36,694 nucleotides of DNA from Pirellulales bacterium (GCA_020849945.1 JADZFK010000027.1:1-36694), one strand, 5' to 3'; numbered from the stretch's first letter, positions 1 through 8,892 are shown. Made by a program: numbers and translations. The notes: generated by a model not told the origin, from the sequence alone.

Positions 1-345
1 ACTGCGTCTCGCGGCTTCTCGAGCTGCCTGAACGGCTGGCAAGAGTAGTGCAACTAGGATACCGATGATGGCGATGACGACGAGAAGCTCGACGAGCGTG
101 AACGCGTGTCGGCCAGTAGGTCCGCCGAGCCGAGGCGGACTTGGGAAATTTCGGATTTCGGATTTCGGATTGCGGATTGAGGTCGGAATAGACTCTGAAT
201 CCGTTGCCAAATACTTTCGAGGTTGCATTCCGGCGTTCGGGAATCCGCAATCCGCAATCCGAAATCCGAAATAGGCTTGGGCCGCTCGTCTCGCGGCCTC
301 TTCATGCGCAACGCATCGAGAGTGATCCTTGGAGATACGGATCAT
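1..345 (-). CDS. DUF1559 prepilin-like protein, N-terminal part, cut by the window edge
   Basis: The minus strand is open from an ATG at 343-345 to the left edge (115 codons). The predicted protein has a type IV prepilin-like motif at about residues 80-90 (H-A-F-T-L-V-E-L-L), then a hydrophobic helix and the [14 protein letters not shown] segment typical of planctomycete DUF1559 proteins. These are thought to be secreted or surface pseudopilin-like proteins. The leader before the motif is about 80 residues, far longer than a normal prepilin leader. Part of it is encoded by a palindromic repeat (146-272; peptides FGFRIADCG and [11 protein letters not shown]), and a second short palindrome (116-140) encodes PRLGGP just before the motif. 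Family assignment is firm. The start is less certain, because no clear ribosome binding site was seen. Confidence 0.82.
   Translation of the reverse strand, partial: MIRISKDHSRCVAHEEAARRAAQAYFGFRIADCGFPNAGMQPRKYLATDSESIPTSIRNPKSEIRNFPSPPRLGGPTGRHAFTLVELLVVIAIIGILVALLLPAVQAAREAARRS
116..140. repeat. Short palindrome, GTAGGTCCGCC/GGCGGAC type
   Basis: An imperfect palindrome with GAGCCGAG at its centre lies in frame inside the DUF1559 leader. Two relatives lie at the other end of the window, at 36436-36464 and, inverted, at 36496-36520. Confidence 0.6.
146..272. repeat. Palindromic GGATTTC/GGATTGC cassette, copy 1
   Basis: Inverted arms are built from 7-nt units (GGATTTC, GGATTGC) around a unique core of about 65 nt. 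The core (TTGCCAAATACTTTCGAGG and neighbouring bases, 204-222) is nearly identical to that of copy 3 at 7390-7514, in the same plus-strand orientation. The cassette lies within the reading frame of the minus-strand DUF1559 gene and contains no stop codon in that frame. Confidence 0.85.
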
Positions 346-954
346 GATGAGGGTCCCCAGGTATGATGAAGGAACGTGCCTGCTAGAAAAGGAGGCTGGC
401 GCGCCGCCGTCCGAACAGGGAACGGAAAGCCCGAAAGGCGACGGGCCAGGCTCCTTATTCAATAGACTTCTCGATGAACCCAAGTTTCCCCAATAATTCT
501 CCAGAAATTAACAAGCTGTGTTGCTGCCCAGCATTCTAACCGGACCTACGCGAATTCATAGTAGAATCTGCGCAATTGGTGGAAAAAACCGCTTGACAGC
601 TTGCGGAAGATGGGAAACTCCCCCGGCTGGTTAAGCGGGAGAGCCTTTTTCGCCCGCCTTCGGGTTCGGCAGGGGGACAGGGGGAAAGATAGCCCGACCC
701 TATGGGTCGGGAACGCGGCACACCGGGGGATTGAAGGAGGCTTGATTCGGTTTGAGCTTGCCAGGCCGATCACTGGTTCGAAGCAGGGTGGATGGGCCGA
801 TCAGTTTTTCCATTTGGGCGAGTGCATTGGAAACCAGCCCGAAGCGTCAGCGAGGAAAAAAGCACCCATTCCCTCGCCGACGCTTCGGGATCGTGAGTCC
901 TCCCTGTCCCGAACATGAATGACTGATTGGCCCTGAGCAGGGTGGATGGGTGGT
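346..954. other. Gene-free spacer with palindromic repeats
   Basis: No convincing coding sequence was found. The spacer holds a short palindrome around GCCCGACCCTATGGGTCGGG (689-711). It also has an inverted pair, CCCGAAGCGTCAGCGAGG near 838 and CCTCGCCGACGCTTCGGG near 872, and a repeated GCAGGGTGGATGGG motif near 784 and 937. Open frames here are short, overlap each other on both strands and resemble nothing known. Confidence 0.6.
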
Positions 955-1671
955 TTACCGACCCGAGACGGATCGGCTATCTGGGGGGCTTGCTGGTTCG
1001 GCACTCCAGATACCGACGACGGCGGGCGAATACGTGCGAATATCCCAATGGCCGATGGCCAATTTTGGGGGTAGCTGCTCGAGCAAGAGTTGGAAATCGA
1101 ACGGCTCCTCGGCTTCCACCACCAGCACACTTTCGGGCGGTAGGGCCTCGCACATTCGGCGAAGCAGATCGACCATTTCCCCCGGGCGTTCGCGGTAGAA
1201 GGCATAGGGTGGGCTGCAAAAAACCAACCACGGCTTATCGGCCATTGCGGCAGCGGCCGGTAGGTCGCGCTTCGCCCACAGGAAGGCACTAGTGACCTGA
1301 AGCGAAGCCGTTTCCGCTACGCCGAGCAAGGCGATGTTTTGTTCGACGACGCGGGCGGTCGGGACGTGCTTTTCGATGAGTGTCAGCGAAGGGGCGCCGC
1401 GGCTGAGGGCCTCGAACCCGATCGCACCGGTGCCTGCGAAGAGGTCGATCACGTGGCGGCCGGCGCAGCGGGTGCCAATCAGGTTGAAGAGGGCCTCGCG
1501 GGTGCGGTGCTTCATGGGCCGCACGACGGGGTCGCCGTGAAAGTTGAGGCGTCGGCCACGAAACCGCCCGCCGATGATCCGCACCTCGGCTTCACGCTCG
1601 GCGTCGGTGGGTGGGGCCGTGGGCCTGGCCGGCTTTGGAGATTTGCGAGACATGTGTATCCAATCGAACAT
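955..1671 (-). CDS. rsmD: 16S rRNA (guanine966-N2)-methyltransferase RsmD
   Basis: This is a class I SAM-dependent methyltransferase that would methylate G966 of 16S rRNA. Visible hallmarks are the N-terminal VRIIGGRFRGRRL, the PMKHRTREALFNLIG segment, the SAM-binding motif I DLFAGTGAIGFEALSRG and the catalytic motif IV, read here as SPPY rather than the usual DPPY/F. The length (238 aa) is slightly above the family's norm because of a tail: the conserved core ends near TYSPAVVGIW, and about 16 further residues follow, the last of them encoded by a palindromic repeat (958-980). A second in-frame ATG six codons downstream (1651-1653) gives MSRKSPK and is an equally good start. The gene is divergent from the cyclophilin gene. 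Confidence 0.9.
   Translation of the reverse strand: MFDWIHMSRKSPKPARPTAPPTDAEREAEVRIIGGRFRGRRLNFHGDPVVRPMKHRTREALFNLIGTRCAGRHVIDLFAGTGAIGFEALSRGAPSLTLIEKHVPTARVVEQNIALLGVAETASLQVTSAFLWAKRDLPAAAAMADKPWLVFCSPPYAFYRERPGEMVDLLRRMCEALPPESVLVVEAEEPFDFQLLLEQLPPKLAIGHWDIRTYSPAVVGIWSAEPASPPDSRSVSGR
958..980. repeat. CCGACCCGA-ACGG-TCGGCTAT palindrome overlapping the rsmD 3' end
   Basis: This is one of several copies in the window. Others are at 5880-5902 (just after a PEP-CTERM stop codon), 8771-8792 (inverted), 36342-36364, and a diverged inverted form at 689-711. Here the palindrome supplies the last codons of rsmD. Confidence 0.7.
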
Positions 1672-1794
1672 GCTCGCCAGAAGCCGATGCGAGCGGGTTT
1701 GCGGCAGATTGCCGTGCTGGCCGAATGCGGAACATTTGTGTTATGGTGAGAGGTCATTCCATCACCTAACGATCCACTCTACACAGGTCTGATA

Positions 1795-3087
1795 ATGATT
1801 GGCAAACCCGGCCGATGTTTCTTGGTGTTTTTCGGCGTTCTTGCAGCGGGGGCGATGGGCGGAAGATTGGCATCCGCGCAGTCGTCGCCCACGTCGGATT
1901 CGGCGAAGACCGATGCCGCCAGCGCCAAGGCGGCATTTGCCGCCAAGTTCGAAGAGTACAAGGAGGCGATACGGGAGATCGAATCGCTCCAGGCGCGGTT
2001 CCAAACGGCTGACGCGGCCACTCGAAAAAAGCTCAACGAAGCCGTGACCGGGCAAATCGCGCACACCCAGTCGCTTGTGAACGCGATGGTCGATGCGGCA
2101 ATCGATGCCTATCGCGCGGCCCCCAACGATGATGTGCAAGTCACCAATGTGCTGATTGCGGTCGCCAGGTACGACGTGCTCGGTCGGCAAACGGGTCCTG
2201 GCCAATCCTTGTCGCAAGGCGCTCCGGACAAGTTCTACCCGACCGAGGGCGGCGACCAATACGAACGCGCGATGCCTATCGTGAAGTTGTTGATCGATGG
2301 CGGCGCCAAAGACAAGTCGATTTACGTGTTGGGTTTCTTGGGTGCGTACATGCTCAACGACTACGACTTGGCCGATACGTATTTGAAAAAGGCCCGGGAA
2401 TCGGGGGCCTTGGAGGAAGTTGCCATGAGAGCGGCACGCGACGATCGCGAAGACCGAGAGGCGGGTCTGTACAAGGGCCTGGAGCACTTGTTGGAGTCGT
2501 GTATCGAGAACCTGGCCGCCTACCGAGAGTTCTGGAAGAAGGAAGCCGAATTGCGCGCGGCCGAGGCGAAGGCCGACGATCTGCCTCGCGTCAAACTGAC
2601 CACTTCCAAAGGTGAGATCGTTGTTGAACTGTTCGAGAACGAATCGCCCCAGACCGTGGCCAATTTTCTGACGTTGGTGAAACAAGGCTTCTACAACGGC
2701 AGCCCGTTCCACCGCGTTCTGCCGAAGTTCATGGCCCAGGGCGGAGCGAAAACCGATCAGGGCGAAGGAGGCCCCGGCTACACGATTCCCTGTGAGTGCT
2801 ACTCGACCAACTATCGCCGCCACTTTCGCGGTACGCTGAGCATGGCTCATAAGGGGCGCGATACGGGCAATTCGCAGTTCTTCATCACGTTCATTCCCAC
2901 AGCCCATCTGAACGGCCGCCATACGGCCTTCGGTCGTGTGATCGAAGGGATCGAAGTCCTCGGAGACCTTCAACGCCGCTCGCCTCAACACGAACAGCAG
3001 ATGCCGCCGGCCGACAAAATTCTTAAGGCCGAGGTCGTGCGAGATCGCGGGCATAAGTACGAGTTTCAGAAGTTGCCCAGCCGCTGA
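1795..3087 (+). CDS. Secreted cyclophilin-type peptidyl-prolyl cis-trans isomerase with N-terminal helical domain
   Basis: The 430-aa protein opens with a signal peptide (about residues 1-29, ending ASA-Q). A charged helical region follows to about residue 265, with TPR-like character (DYDLADTYLKKARES) but no clear repeat consensus. Residues about 268-425 form a cyclophilin domain with FHRVLPKFMAQGG, the SMAHKGRDTGNSQFFI core and LNGRHTAFGRVIEG, so the peptide-bond isomerase residues (Arg of FHR, QFF, and the His of the H-TAFG stretch) are present. It is likely a periplasmic folding catalyst. The helical part may bind clients, which is inference. No Shine-Dalgarno is obvious, and the gene stands alone. 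Confidence 0.88.
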   Translation: MIGKPGRCFLVFFGVLAAGAMGGRLASAQSSPTSDSAKTDAASAKAAFAAKFEEYKEAIREIESLQARFQTADAATRKKLNEAVTGQIAHTQSLVNAMVDAAIDAYRAAPNDDVQVTNVLIAVARYDVLGRQTGPGQSLSQGAPDKFYPTEGGDQYERAMPIVKLLIDGGAKDKSIYVLGFLGAYMLNDYDLADTYLKKARESGALEEVAMRAARDDREDREAGLYKGLEHLLESCIENLAAYREFWKKEAELRAAEAKADDLPRVKLTTSKGEIVVELFENESPQTVANFLTLVKQGFYNGSPFHRVLPKFMAQGGAKTDQGEGGPGYTIPCECYSTNYRRHFRGTLSMAHKGRDTGNSQFFITFIPTAHLNGRHTAFGRVIEGIEVLGDLQRRSPQHEQQMPPADKILKAEVVRDRGHKYEFQKLPSR

Positions 3088-3562
3088 GCGCGATCCTCGA
3101 CCGGCACACGGGGCGATGCGTGGCGGAGTAACGCAAGCCCGCACAACCGCGTTTGAAGGGCGGAAGAGGAACCGCGAATGACCGCGAATGACCGCGGCAG
3201 GACGCGATCGATTGCTTCAATTCCACTTGGGATATGTGAAGTTGGTTGTTTCTCCGAAAAGTCTTTCGGCAGGCAGCCAAATGCCCCTGAAACGCTTAAA
3301 AAGTAGCGGGAAAACGCGGGGAAAAAACTTTTCTGCATACCACCTTGCGTAATAGAGGGCGGGGCGATAAACTCATTTCTTGTTGAGAGTGATTCTCAGT
3401 ACCAATAGTTTTGGTTGCCCCGGATTCCCGCCAATTAGGCCGGAAAGATACGAGGGGGCTCCCACCTAACCGATCTCCGCTCATTTGCAAAGGCAAGGTT
3501 GCGAGATCGAAAAATGTTGACGTAGCCGAAGGGCAAGCCCAAGCTCGAACGGCGAAACTCAA
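3088..3562. other. Spacer between cyclophilin and DUF1559 genes
   Basis: No gene was recognised. There is a small tandem repeat of GAATGACCGC (about 3174-3200). The rest is unremarkable, with several short open frames on the minus strand that match no family I know. Confidence 0.5.
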
Positions 3563-5011
3563 ATGAAGAACAACAAGACGCATCACTTCCCTGCGACCAA
3601 TCCTTTGCCGAAGCAGTCTCCGAGAGGCCAATCAACCGACTTCTCGGAATCGCTCGACACGACATTCGTGACCCAATCAGCCGAGCCAAGCTTGGACCGT
3701 AAACCCCATTGCTTGGCTCGGCTCCATGGAGTTACTTCCGCGATCAGTGGCGTATGGGCCGCGAGCCAAGCGGACCGAGCAGATTTCGGATTTCGGATTT
3801 CGGATTGCGGATTGGCCAACTCCCGAATGCAATCTCGATACGACTTGGTGAGGAATCCAGAATCAATGCCACCGGAATGGCAATCGCCTCCTTCCTTCGC
3901 GTTGGATGCTTCATCAACCGATCCGCTTTCCCACAAGCGGCTCTCAATCCGCAATCCGCAATCCGCAATCCGAAATCTGCTTTCCGGCCCTCGACCCTCG
4001 ACCCTCGACCCTCGACCCCTACATGGTTTCACCCTGGTGGAACTTTTGGTCGTTATCGCCATTATTGGCATATTAGTGGCGCTGTTGTTGCCGGCGATCC
4101 AAGCCGCGCGTGAGGCGGCGAGGCGGATGGCTTGTCAGAACAAGGTCAAGCAGATCGCCCTTGCAACGCTGAACTATGAAAACGCCAGGAAGGCTCTTCC
4201 CCCTGCGGTGCTTTATTTTGGCACGAACGATGCGCGGAACAGTAAGTGGTCTCCGCAAGCGAGGATTTTACCCTACTTGGAAGAAGAGAACCTGGAGTCG
4301 GCGATCGATTATTCCATCGACTATGAAGCGGCCATGTTGGGGGGCGGGCCAATCGCGGCCTATCGAGTGGCGACGTTCCTATGCCCAACGGAAGAGAAAG
4401 ACCTAGTCCGGACCGATTCGAACGGCGTGGCCATTCATTACCCATTGAACTACGGCTTCAACCGAGGCGTGTGGCAGACGTTTGATCCGACGCATGTGCG
4501 CCCCGAACAAGGCGCTCTCCAGCCCAATATCGGTACGCCGCTAAGGCAGTTCGAGGATGGCACGAGCAAAACGCTGCTGGTGGCCGAGGTGAAGGCCTAT
4601 ACGCCCTACTTCCGCGATGGGTCGCTCAATCAACCCACGCCGCCGGCCACGGTGGGCGAAGTCTGCGGCCTGGGCGGTTCGTTCAAGAGCGATTCGGGGC
4701 ACACCGAATGGGTTGATGGCCGTGTTCATCAGAGCGGATTCACGACAACGTTTTCGCCGAACGCGAATGTCAGCTGCACGCAAGGGGGGCAAGTCTACGA
4801 TGTCGATTGGACCTCGAAACGCGAGGGAACGACCGATACGGAGGTCACGTACTCGGCGGTGACCGCCCGGAGTTACCATTCGGGTCGCATCGTCAACGTG
4901 GCGATGGTGGATGGTTCGGTGCATTCGATCAGCGGCGACATTGATCAAGCGGCTTGGCGGGCGGAGGGAACGCGAAGCGGTGGTGAGACCGTCGGACCGC
5001 CCTCGCCGTAG
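3563..5011 (+). CDS. DUF1559 prepilin-like protein with repeat-extended leader
   Basis: The body is a standard planctomycete DUF1559 protein: prepilin motif [16 protein letters not shown] at residues 154-169 with Glu at position +5 of the mature protein, [31 protein letters not shown], and the C-terminal H-x-G domain ([22 protein letters not shown], then [12 protein letters not shown]). The leader is abnormal, about 155 residues. It is built from a 13-bp perfect inverted repeat (3679-3691 / 3711-3723), the GGATTTC/GGATTGC cassette (3781-3978, encoding [10 protein letters not shown] and [11 protein letters not shown]) and a heptamer array CTCGACC (3988-4019, encoding RPSTLDPRP). The start ATG sits after CTCAA with no good ribosome binding site. 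Whether translation really begins here, or from a non-ATG codon nearer the prepilin motif, cannot be told from sequence. Confidence 0.85.
   Translation: MKNNKTHHFPATNPLPKQSPRGQSTDFSESLDTTFVTQSAEPSLDRKPHCLARLHGVTSAISGVWAASQADRADFGFRISDCGLANSRMQSRYDLVRNPESMPPEWQSPPSFALDASSTDPLSHKRLSIRNPQSAIRNLLSGPRPSTLDPRPLHGFTLVELLVVIAIIGILVALLLPAIQAAREAARRMACQNKVKQIALATLNYENARKALPPAVLYFGTNDARNSKWSPQARILPYLEEENLESAIDYSIDYEAAMLGGGPIAAYRVATFLCPTEEKDLVRTDSNGVAIHYPLNYGFNRGVWQTFDPTHVRPEQGALQPNIGTPLRQFEDGTSKTLLVAEVKAYTPYFRDGSLNQPTPPATVGEVCGLGGSFKSDSGHTEWVDGRVHQSGFTTTFSPNANVSCTQGGQVYDVDWTSKREGTTDTEVTYSAVTARSYHSGRIVNVAMVDGSVHSISGDIDQAAWRAEGTRSGGETVGPPSP
3781..3978. repeat. Palindromic GGATTTC/GGATTGC cassette, copy 2
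   Basis: The inverted heptad arms match copies 1 and 3. The core is longer (about 145 nt). Its first part encodes a peptide aligned with copy 1 (copy 1 [18 protein letters not shown]; copy 2 [18 protein letters not shown]), so copies 1 and 2 sit in the same orientation relative to their genes. The whole element is open in the DUF1559 frame. Confidence 0.85.
3988..4019 (+). repeat. Heptamer array (CTCGACC)n inside DUF1559 leader
   Basis: Four to five tandem CTCGACC units, read in frame as RPSTLDPRP, come immediately before the prepilin motif. The same array recurs at 7523-7554, 22666-22688 and 25067-25096, and inverted at 15104-15120. Confidence 0.85.
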
Positions 5012-5143
5012 AGTGGTTTGTTGTCGAAGCGAGTGGCCAGCTACGTATTGACCAAGAGTTCCTCGATTGGCGACAGGTTTAGTTGAATTCGGTGTGGTTG
5101 AGAGAATAATTCCATTACTACCTTTGTTAGGAGATTAGTTCCA

Positions 5144-5875
5144 ATGAGTTTTCGCAACGTGAGTATTGCCGTATTGGCCTTGGCATCGTTTGTTGTGGTG
5201 AGCCGGCAGGCTGGTGCCGTACCGCCTCCGGTTGATTCGTACACCGAGCACTTCCCGGCTTCTAACGCGAACTGGGTTTACGGGCCGGGGGCTGGCTCGG
5301 GGTTCGCGTCTTGGTCGCCAACTGGTGGGCCTGATGGCAGCAGCCACATCTCCGCAACGTTGAATACGGTCGGTATCAGCAGTGGTGCTCAGTTCCTTCT
5401 CTTCCAGGGCCGAAGCGACCAGACCGCCAGCAACAACGAGTTCGTGGGTGATTGGCATGCCGGTGGCATGAATCATCTTAGCGGTTGGGTTTACCACGAA
5501 GCGCCAGTACCGCTTTCGTACTTTGCTAGGGTCACGACCCCCGGAGGGTTCCCAGGGGTTGCGCTGATTGGTGGGCCTGCCGTACAGCCCAATACTTGGA
5601 CGAAGCTGGATTACCTCATCGATCCGAGCGGGTTCGGAACGACGGTGCAGCCCGAGACGAGCCCACCGAACTATCTCTCGACGTTCAATGCGGTGTTTTC
5701 GAACGTGGGTCGGGTTCAATTCGGGTTTGTTGTCCCGGCCTCGATGGCGGGTAGTACTGCCAATGTCATCTACCGATTGGATCAGGTAACGGTGGTGCCC
5801 GAGCCGACGGGCGCACTACTGACGCTCGTGGGGGTGGGGGCAGCGTGGTTGCTGCGTCGTCGGCCGACCCGATAA
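5144..5875 (+). CDS. PEP-CTERM sorting-signal protein
   Basis: The 243-aa secreted protein has a signal peptide ending near residue 24 (RQAGA-V) and a C-terminal PEP-CTERM signal (VPEPTGALLTLVGVGAAWLLRRRPTR): the VPEP motif, a hydrophobic helix, then an arginine cluster. Such proteins are processed by exosortase and exported to the surface or matrix. The middle part is rich in Gly, Ser, Asn and aromatic residues and looks like a beta-sandwich, but no family was recognised. It lies between two DUF1559 genes. The start ATG follows GGAGATTAGTTCC, a plausible though slightly distant ribosome binding site. Confidence 0.82.
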   Translation: MSFRNVSIAVLALASFVVVSRQAGAVPPPVDSYTEHFPASNANWVYGPGAGSGFASWSPTGGPDGSSHISATLNTVGISSGAQFLLFQGRSDQTASNNEFVGDWHAGGMNHLSGWVYHEAPVPLSYFARVTTPGGFPGVALIGGPAVQPNTWTKLDYLIDPSGFGTTVQPETSPPNYLSTFNAVFSNVGRVQFGFVVPASMAGSTANVIYRLDQVTVVPEPTGALLTLVGVGAAWLLRRRPTR

Positions 5876-5879
5876 CTCA

Positions 5880-5902
5880 CCGAGCCGAGACGGCTCGGCT
5901 AT
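5880..5902. repeat. CCGAGCCGAGACGGCTCGGCTAT palindrome
   Basis: A near-perfect palindrome starts a few bases after the stop codon of the PEP-CTERM gene. It is the same family as 958-980, 8771-8792 and 36342-36364. It lacks a T-run, so it is not a typical intrinsic terminator. Confidence 0.7.
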
Positions 5903-6063
5903 TTGCGCATGCCACGGAGCCACGGAGAAGGATTTGTCATTGGGCATTTTAGTAATGACCCATTTCAAATGACCACGACAGATGAGCTGACTCCGTGTTC
6001 TCCGTGCTTTGTGGTGAGGAAACCGAATAAACGAGTTTGACGCGGCACAGAGAAAGGCATTGC

Positions 6064-7332
6064 ATGAAATCGTTTGGAATGTATCGAACACGGGCCGCCG
6101 TGCTGCTGTTAAGCAGTCTTGCCGCATACTGCTTTGCAGTGCCGGCGGCCCGCGCTATAACGGCTACGTGGCAAAGCTCTGGCCTGGATTTGTTTTTCTA
6201 TACGAATGCCATCTCGGCAGGTGGCCGTGTGACCAGCCCAACGTTTTTAGGTCCCGCGGTCGTGAACGAAACCACGATGCAGTTCGATCCGCTTCCGGCA
6301 AGCGAGCCTGCCCGGTTAGGAACGATGCTTATAGCATTCGATACGTCTTTGTTCATTGAAGCGGGGTTAGCCGCGAACCGTTACCAGATCAATTCAGTCA
6401 CCGTACAGGCCACCTGGTCTTACGAAGGCAGTTCCAGCACACTTTACTATCAGAACACACCGATCACACAAGGGGAGGTTTTGGCCGAATATGCGAGCGG
6501 CAATGTTACTTCGCAGCGGCCGATGGAGTTGTACGGCGTTGGTTTTCGGAACGGTTATACGGGGTACGAGTTCGATGGTGCGACCTCTGGGCCGCCTCTT
6601 ATGGATGAAATTACGCATCCGTACACCAGTGGCAGCTACAACGCTTATCCGCTCGTCGGCGATGGTTCGCTGCCGGGCCAGTACGTTGATGTTACGAACA
6701 GTGTAACAGGGGGATTCAGTGCGACCGCCCCGGGCAACACGACAACGCCCTTCACCCCAACACCTTGGGCCATCGGCACGACCGGCCTGACCAATGGGGC
6801 GGCGATCCCAGACAACACAACGTTTACATTTCCGATCGACTTGAATGGAACAGGGGTTCGATCATACATCCAGCAATCGCTTGCAGACGGAGGTTTGGGG
6901 TTTTTCATATCGACGCTCCACGCAACGAGCGAATTCGGCGTAGGCGGCGGGTACCCGCGTTGGTACACCAAGGAAGCCACCGGTTTCCCGTACTTTGTGC
7001 CGGCCGGCAGGTTGCCGCAACTGGTGATTGACTACACGATCTTGCCGCCAGGAGTACCCGGAGATTACAACAACAACGGAGCTGTGGATGCGGCCGACTA
7101 CGTGTTGTGGCGCAAGGGCGGGCCGCTGCAGAATGAAGTGGATAACCCAGGCATTGTGAATCCCCAAGATTACGTGGAGTGGCGAGCGCGGTTTGGCAAC
7201 ACGAGCGGCAGCGGCAGTGCGTTCATGGGCACCGCGAGTGTGCCCGAGCCGCGGTTAGGCGCGGCGTTCGTATTGGTAGGGATTCTTCTGGCGTCTTGGC
7301 AGCGGATGATCACGAGGAAAGTGCAAGGATGA
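6064..7332 (+). CDS. PEP-CTERM protein with dockerin-type repeat
   Basis: The protein is about 422 aa. The ATG at 6064 is preferred because AGAAAGG lies 7 nt upstream and a signal peptide ([24 protein letters not shown]) follows at once. Residues about 35-330 form an unassigned, Thr/Gly/Tyr-rich extracellular region. Near residue 335 begins a planctomycete dockerin-type segment, [20 protein letters not shown], with a second, degenerate half ([18 protein letters not shown]); the Asp/Asn pattern suits calcium binding. The C-terminus carries the PEP-CTERM signal ([21 protein letters not shown] then basic residues). Its stop codon overlaps the start of the next DUF1559 gene (ATGA), so the two are probably co-translated. 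Confidence 0.83.
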   Translation: MKSFGMYRTRAAVLLLSSLAAYCFAVPAARAITATWQSSGLDLFFYTNAISAGGRVTSPTFLGPAVVNETTMQFDPLPASEPARLGTMLIAFDTSLFIEAGLAANRYQINSVTVQATWSYEGSSSTLYYQNTPITQGEVLAEYASGNVTSQRPMELYGVGFRNGYTGYEFDGATSGPPLMDEITHPYTSGSYNAYPLVGDGSLPGQYVDVTNSVTGGFSATAPGNTTTPFTPTPWAIGTTGLTNGAAIPDNTTFTFPIDLNGTGVRSYIQQSLADGGLGFFISTLHATSEFGVGGGYPRWYTKEATGFPYFVPAGRLPQLVIDYTILPPGVPGDYNNNGAVDAADYVLWRKGGPLQNEVDNPGIVNPQDYVEWRARFGNTSGSGSAFMGTASVPEPRLGAAFVLVGILLASWQRMITRKVQG

Positions 7333-8480
7333 GGAATCAACGGAGAAAGTGCGAAGTCGGGGCCGTGGGCCGAGTGGACCAAGCCAATTGCGGATTTCGG
7401 ATTTCGGATTGCGGATTGAGGTCGGCAAGAGACATGAACCATTTGCCAAATACTTTCGAGGTTGCATTTCGGCGTTCGGCAATCCGCAATCCGCAATCCG
7501 CAATCCGAAATCTGCTTTCCGGCCCTCGACCCTCGACCCTCGACTCTCGACCCCTGCACGGTTTCACGTTGGTGGAACTCTTGGTCGTGATTGCCATCAT
7601 TGGGATATTGGTAGCGCTCTTGCTGCCTGCCATACAAACAGGGCGCGAATGCGCGCGTCGAGCTTCGTGCAAGAATAATCTAAAGCAGATTAGCCTTGCT
7701 TCTCTCAACTACCATGACTCGTTGCACCACTTACCGCCACCCAAAGTGGTAACGCCAGGCACGTTTAGCACGACAAGATTTCGCCAAAACGTGCCGAGCA
7801 TGTTTGCCTTAATACTTCCTTACATGGAAGAGGCAGATCGTTACACTCAGTTTACCCTTGATAAACTTGTGACTGACGATGAGAACATAGATGCGGCGTC
7901 AAGTCGCATAGACATTTATTTGTGTCCGTCGATGACATTCCTTCGACAAGTACCTGAGCCCGCTTGTGGCGAGAAGTTGGCACCGGGAAGCTATGCCATA
8001 TCGAGCCGCACTCGGTACAACCTGAGTATCGAACTCGACGGGGCTTTTTATTGGCCCGAAAGTTTCACTGGCGGCAAGTATGCCATGTCGCCGTATACAC
8101 TTTCCATGAAGCAGATAACCGATGGAACATCCAAGACGTTTCTTGTAGGTGAGACCAATTACAATTTGCGTGGATTTCTGTGGGACAACTGTCCTCCGCT
8201 CAATGGCACGCCTTGTGGCGGGAGGTATATGTGGGCACAAGGGTACCCCGTGGAAAGTTGGGGGCATATATCCGACGAATACCCTAGCTTGTTCAATAAT
8301 TCCGACCAATTTGATGCGTCTGGAAGAAGTCTCGTCGTCTTTCGGAGCGACCATCCAGGTGGAGTTCAATTTGCTTTTCTGGATGGCTCCGTCCGATTCG
8401 TGTCTACGGATACGGCTCCGGCCGTTCGTCGAGCATTAGTTACTCGGAGCGGTGAAGACATTGCAGAAGTTGATTTCTGA
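7329..8480 (+). CDS. DUF1559 prepilin-like protein with repeat-extended leader, coupled to upstream PEP-CTERM gene
   Basis: The protein is about 383 aa if started at the ATG overlapping the upstream stop (ATGA at 7329-7332). An in-frame start at 7179 would lie entirely inside the PEP-CTERM gene and is rejected. The prepilin motif [16 protein letters not shown] begins near residue 77, followed by [34 protein letters not shown] and a C-terminal [20 protein letters not shown] block. The leader holds the GGATTTC/GGATTGC cassette (peptides [10 protein letters not shown] and [11 protein letters not shown]) and the CTCGACC heptamer array. From the right arm of the cassette to the prepilin motif it is almost identical to the gene at 3563. 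The body of the two proteins is much more diverged than this leader. Confidence 0.85.
   Translation: MRNQRRKCEVGAVGRVDQANCGFRISDCGLRSARDMNHLPNTFEVAFRRSAIRNPQSAIRNLLSGPRPSTLDSRPLHGFTLVELLVVIAIIGILVALLLPAIQTGRECARRASCKNNLKQISLASLNYHDSLHHLPPPKVVTPGTFSTTRFRQNVPSMFALILPYMEEADRYTQFTLDKLVTDDENIDAASSRIDIYLCPSMTFLRQVPEPACGEKLAPGSYAISSRTRYNLSIELDGAFYWPESFTGGKYAMSPYTLSMKQITDGTSKTFLVGETNYNLRGFLWDNCPPLNGTPCGGRYMWAQGYPVESWGHISDEYPSLFNNSDQFDASGRSLVVFRSDHPGGVQFAFLDGSVRFVSTDTAPAVRRALVTRSGEDIAEVDF
7390..7514. repeat. Palindromic GGATTTC/GGATTGC cassette, copy 3
   Basis: The heptad arms are the same as in copies 1 and 2. The core matches copy 1 base for base over most of its length, in the same plus-strand orientation. 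Because the host genes of copies 1 and 3 run in opposite directions, this copy is inverted relative to its gene, yet it is still open in frame. Confidence 0.85.
7523..7554 (+). repeat. Heptamer array (CTCGACC)n inside DUF1559 leader
   Basis: Tandem CTCGACC units, with one unit varied to CTCGACT, are read in frame as RPSTLDSRP before the prepilin motif, as in the gene at 3563. Confidence 0.85.
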
Positions 8481-8603
8481 GAAGAGAAGTGTTGATGTAG
8501 CTAGGGGGGCCGAGCATCGCTCTTGCGGAAACCACGTGCTAGCCGCCTCTAAACCTAATGATTTCGGGAAAACGGTCCGGCCTCCAAGTTCTCCCGCGCT
8601 AAC

Positions 8604-8689
8604 CCGGATCTCTCACCACGGAGCACACCGTGGTCACGGAGAACAAGCCAGGAGATCGTTTGAAGCAAGGTCAACCGCCCGTAGCTACG
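8604..8689 (+). repeat. 86-bp interspersed repeat, copy 1
   Basis: It begins CCGGATCTCTCACCACGGAG and ends near CCGCCCGTAGCTACG. A second copy at 18010-18095 differs at only a handful of positions. Both lie in spacers. Confidence 0.85.
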
Positions 8690-8892
8690 AGACAGGGTGT
8701 TTCCGCCGTTCATGGTGGTAGGGGTACTTGCTACTGGTTTTCTCCGTGGCTCCATGCCTCGTATGTAGATAGCCGAGCCGTGTCGGCTCGGCGAACTGGC
8801 ATGGGCTCCTACACCCGGTCCGCCGGCCCAGAGGGCCGGGCTATATAGAATCAACACAGTCGCCCCGTGGTTTTGATTGTGAGAAATGCGGA

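Noticed and set aside
1762-3144. Long open frame on the minus strand opposite the cyclophilin gene
   Set aside because: It is rich in His, Arg and Gln in the manner of an antisense shadow, matches no family, and the plus-strand cyclophilin explains the region fully.
7179-7328. Longer N-terminus for the third DUF1559 protein
   Set aside because: It would lie wholly inside the upstream PEP-CTERM gene in another frame; the ATGA overlap at 7329 is a natural coupled start.
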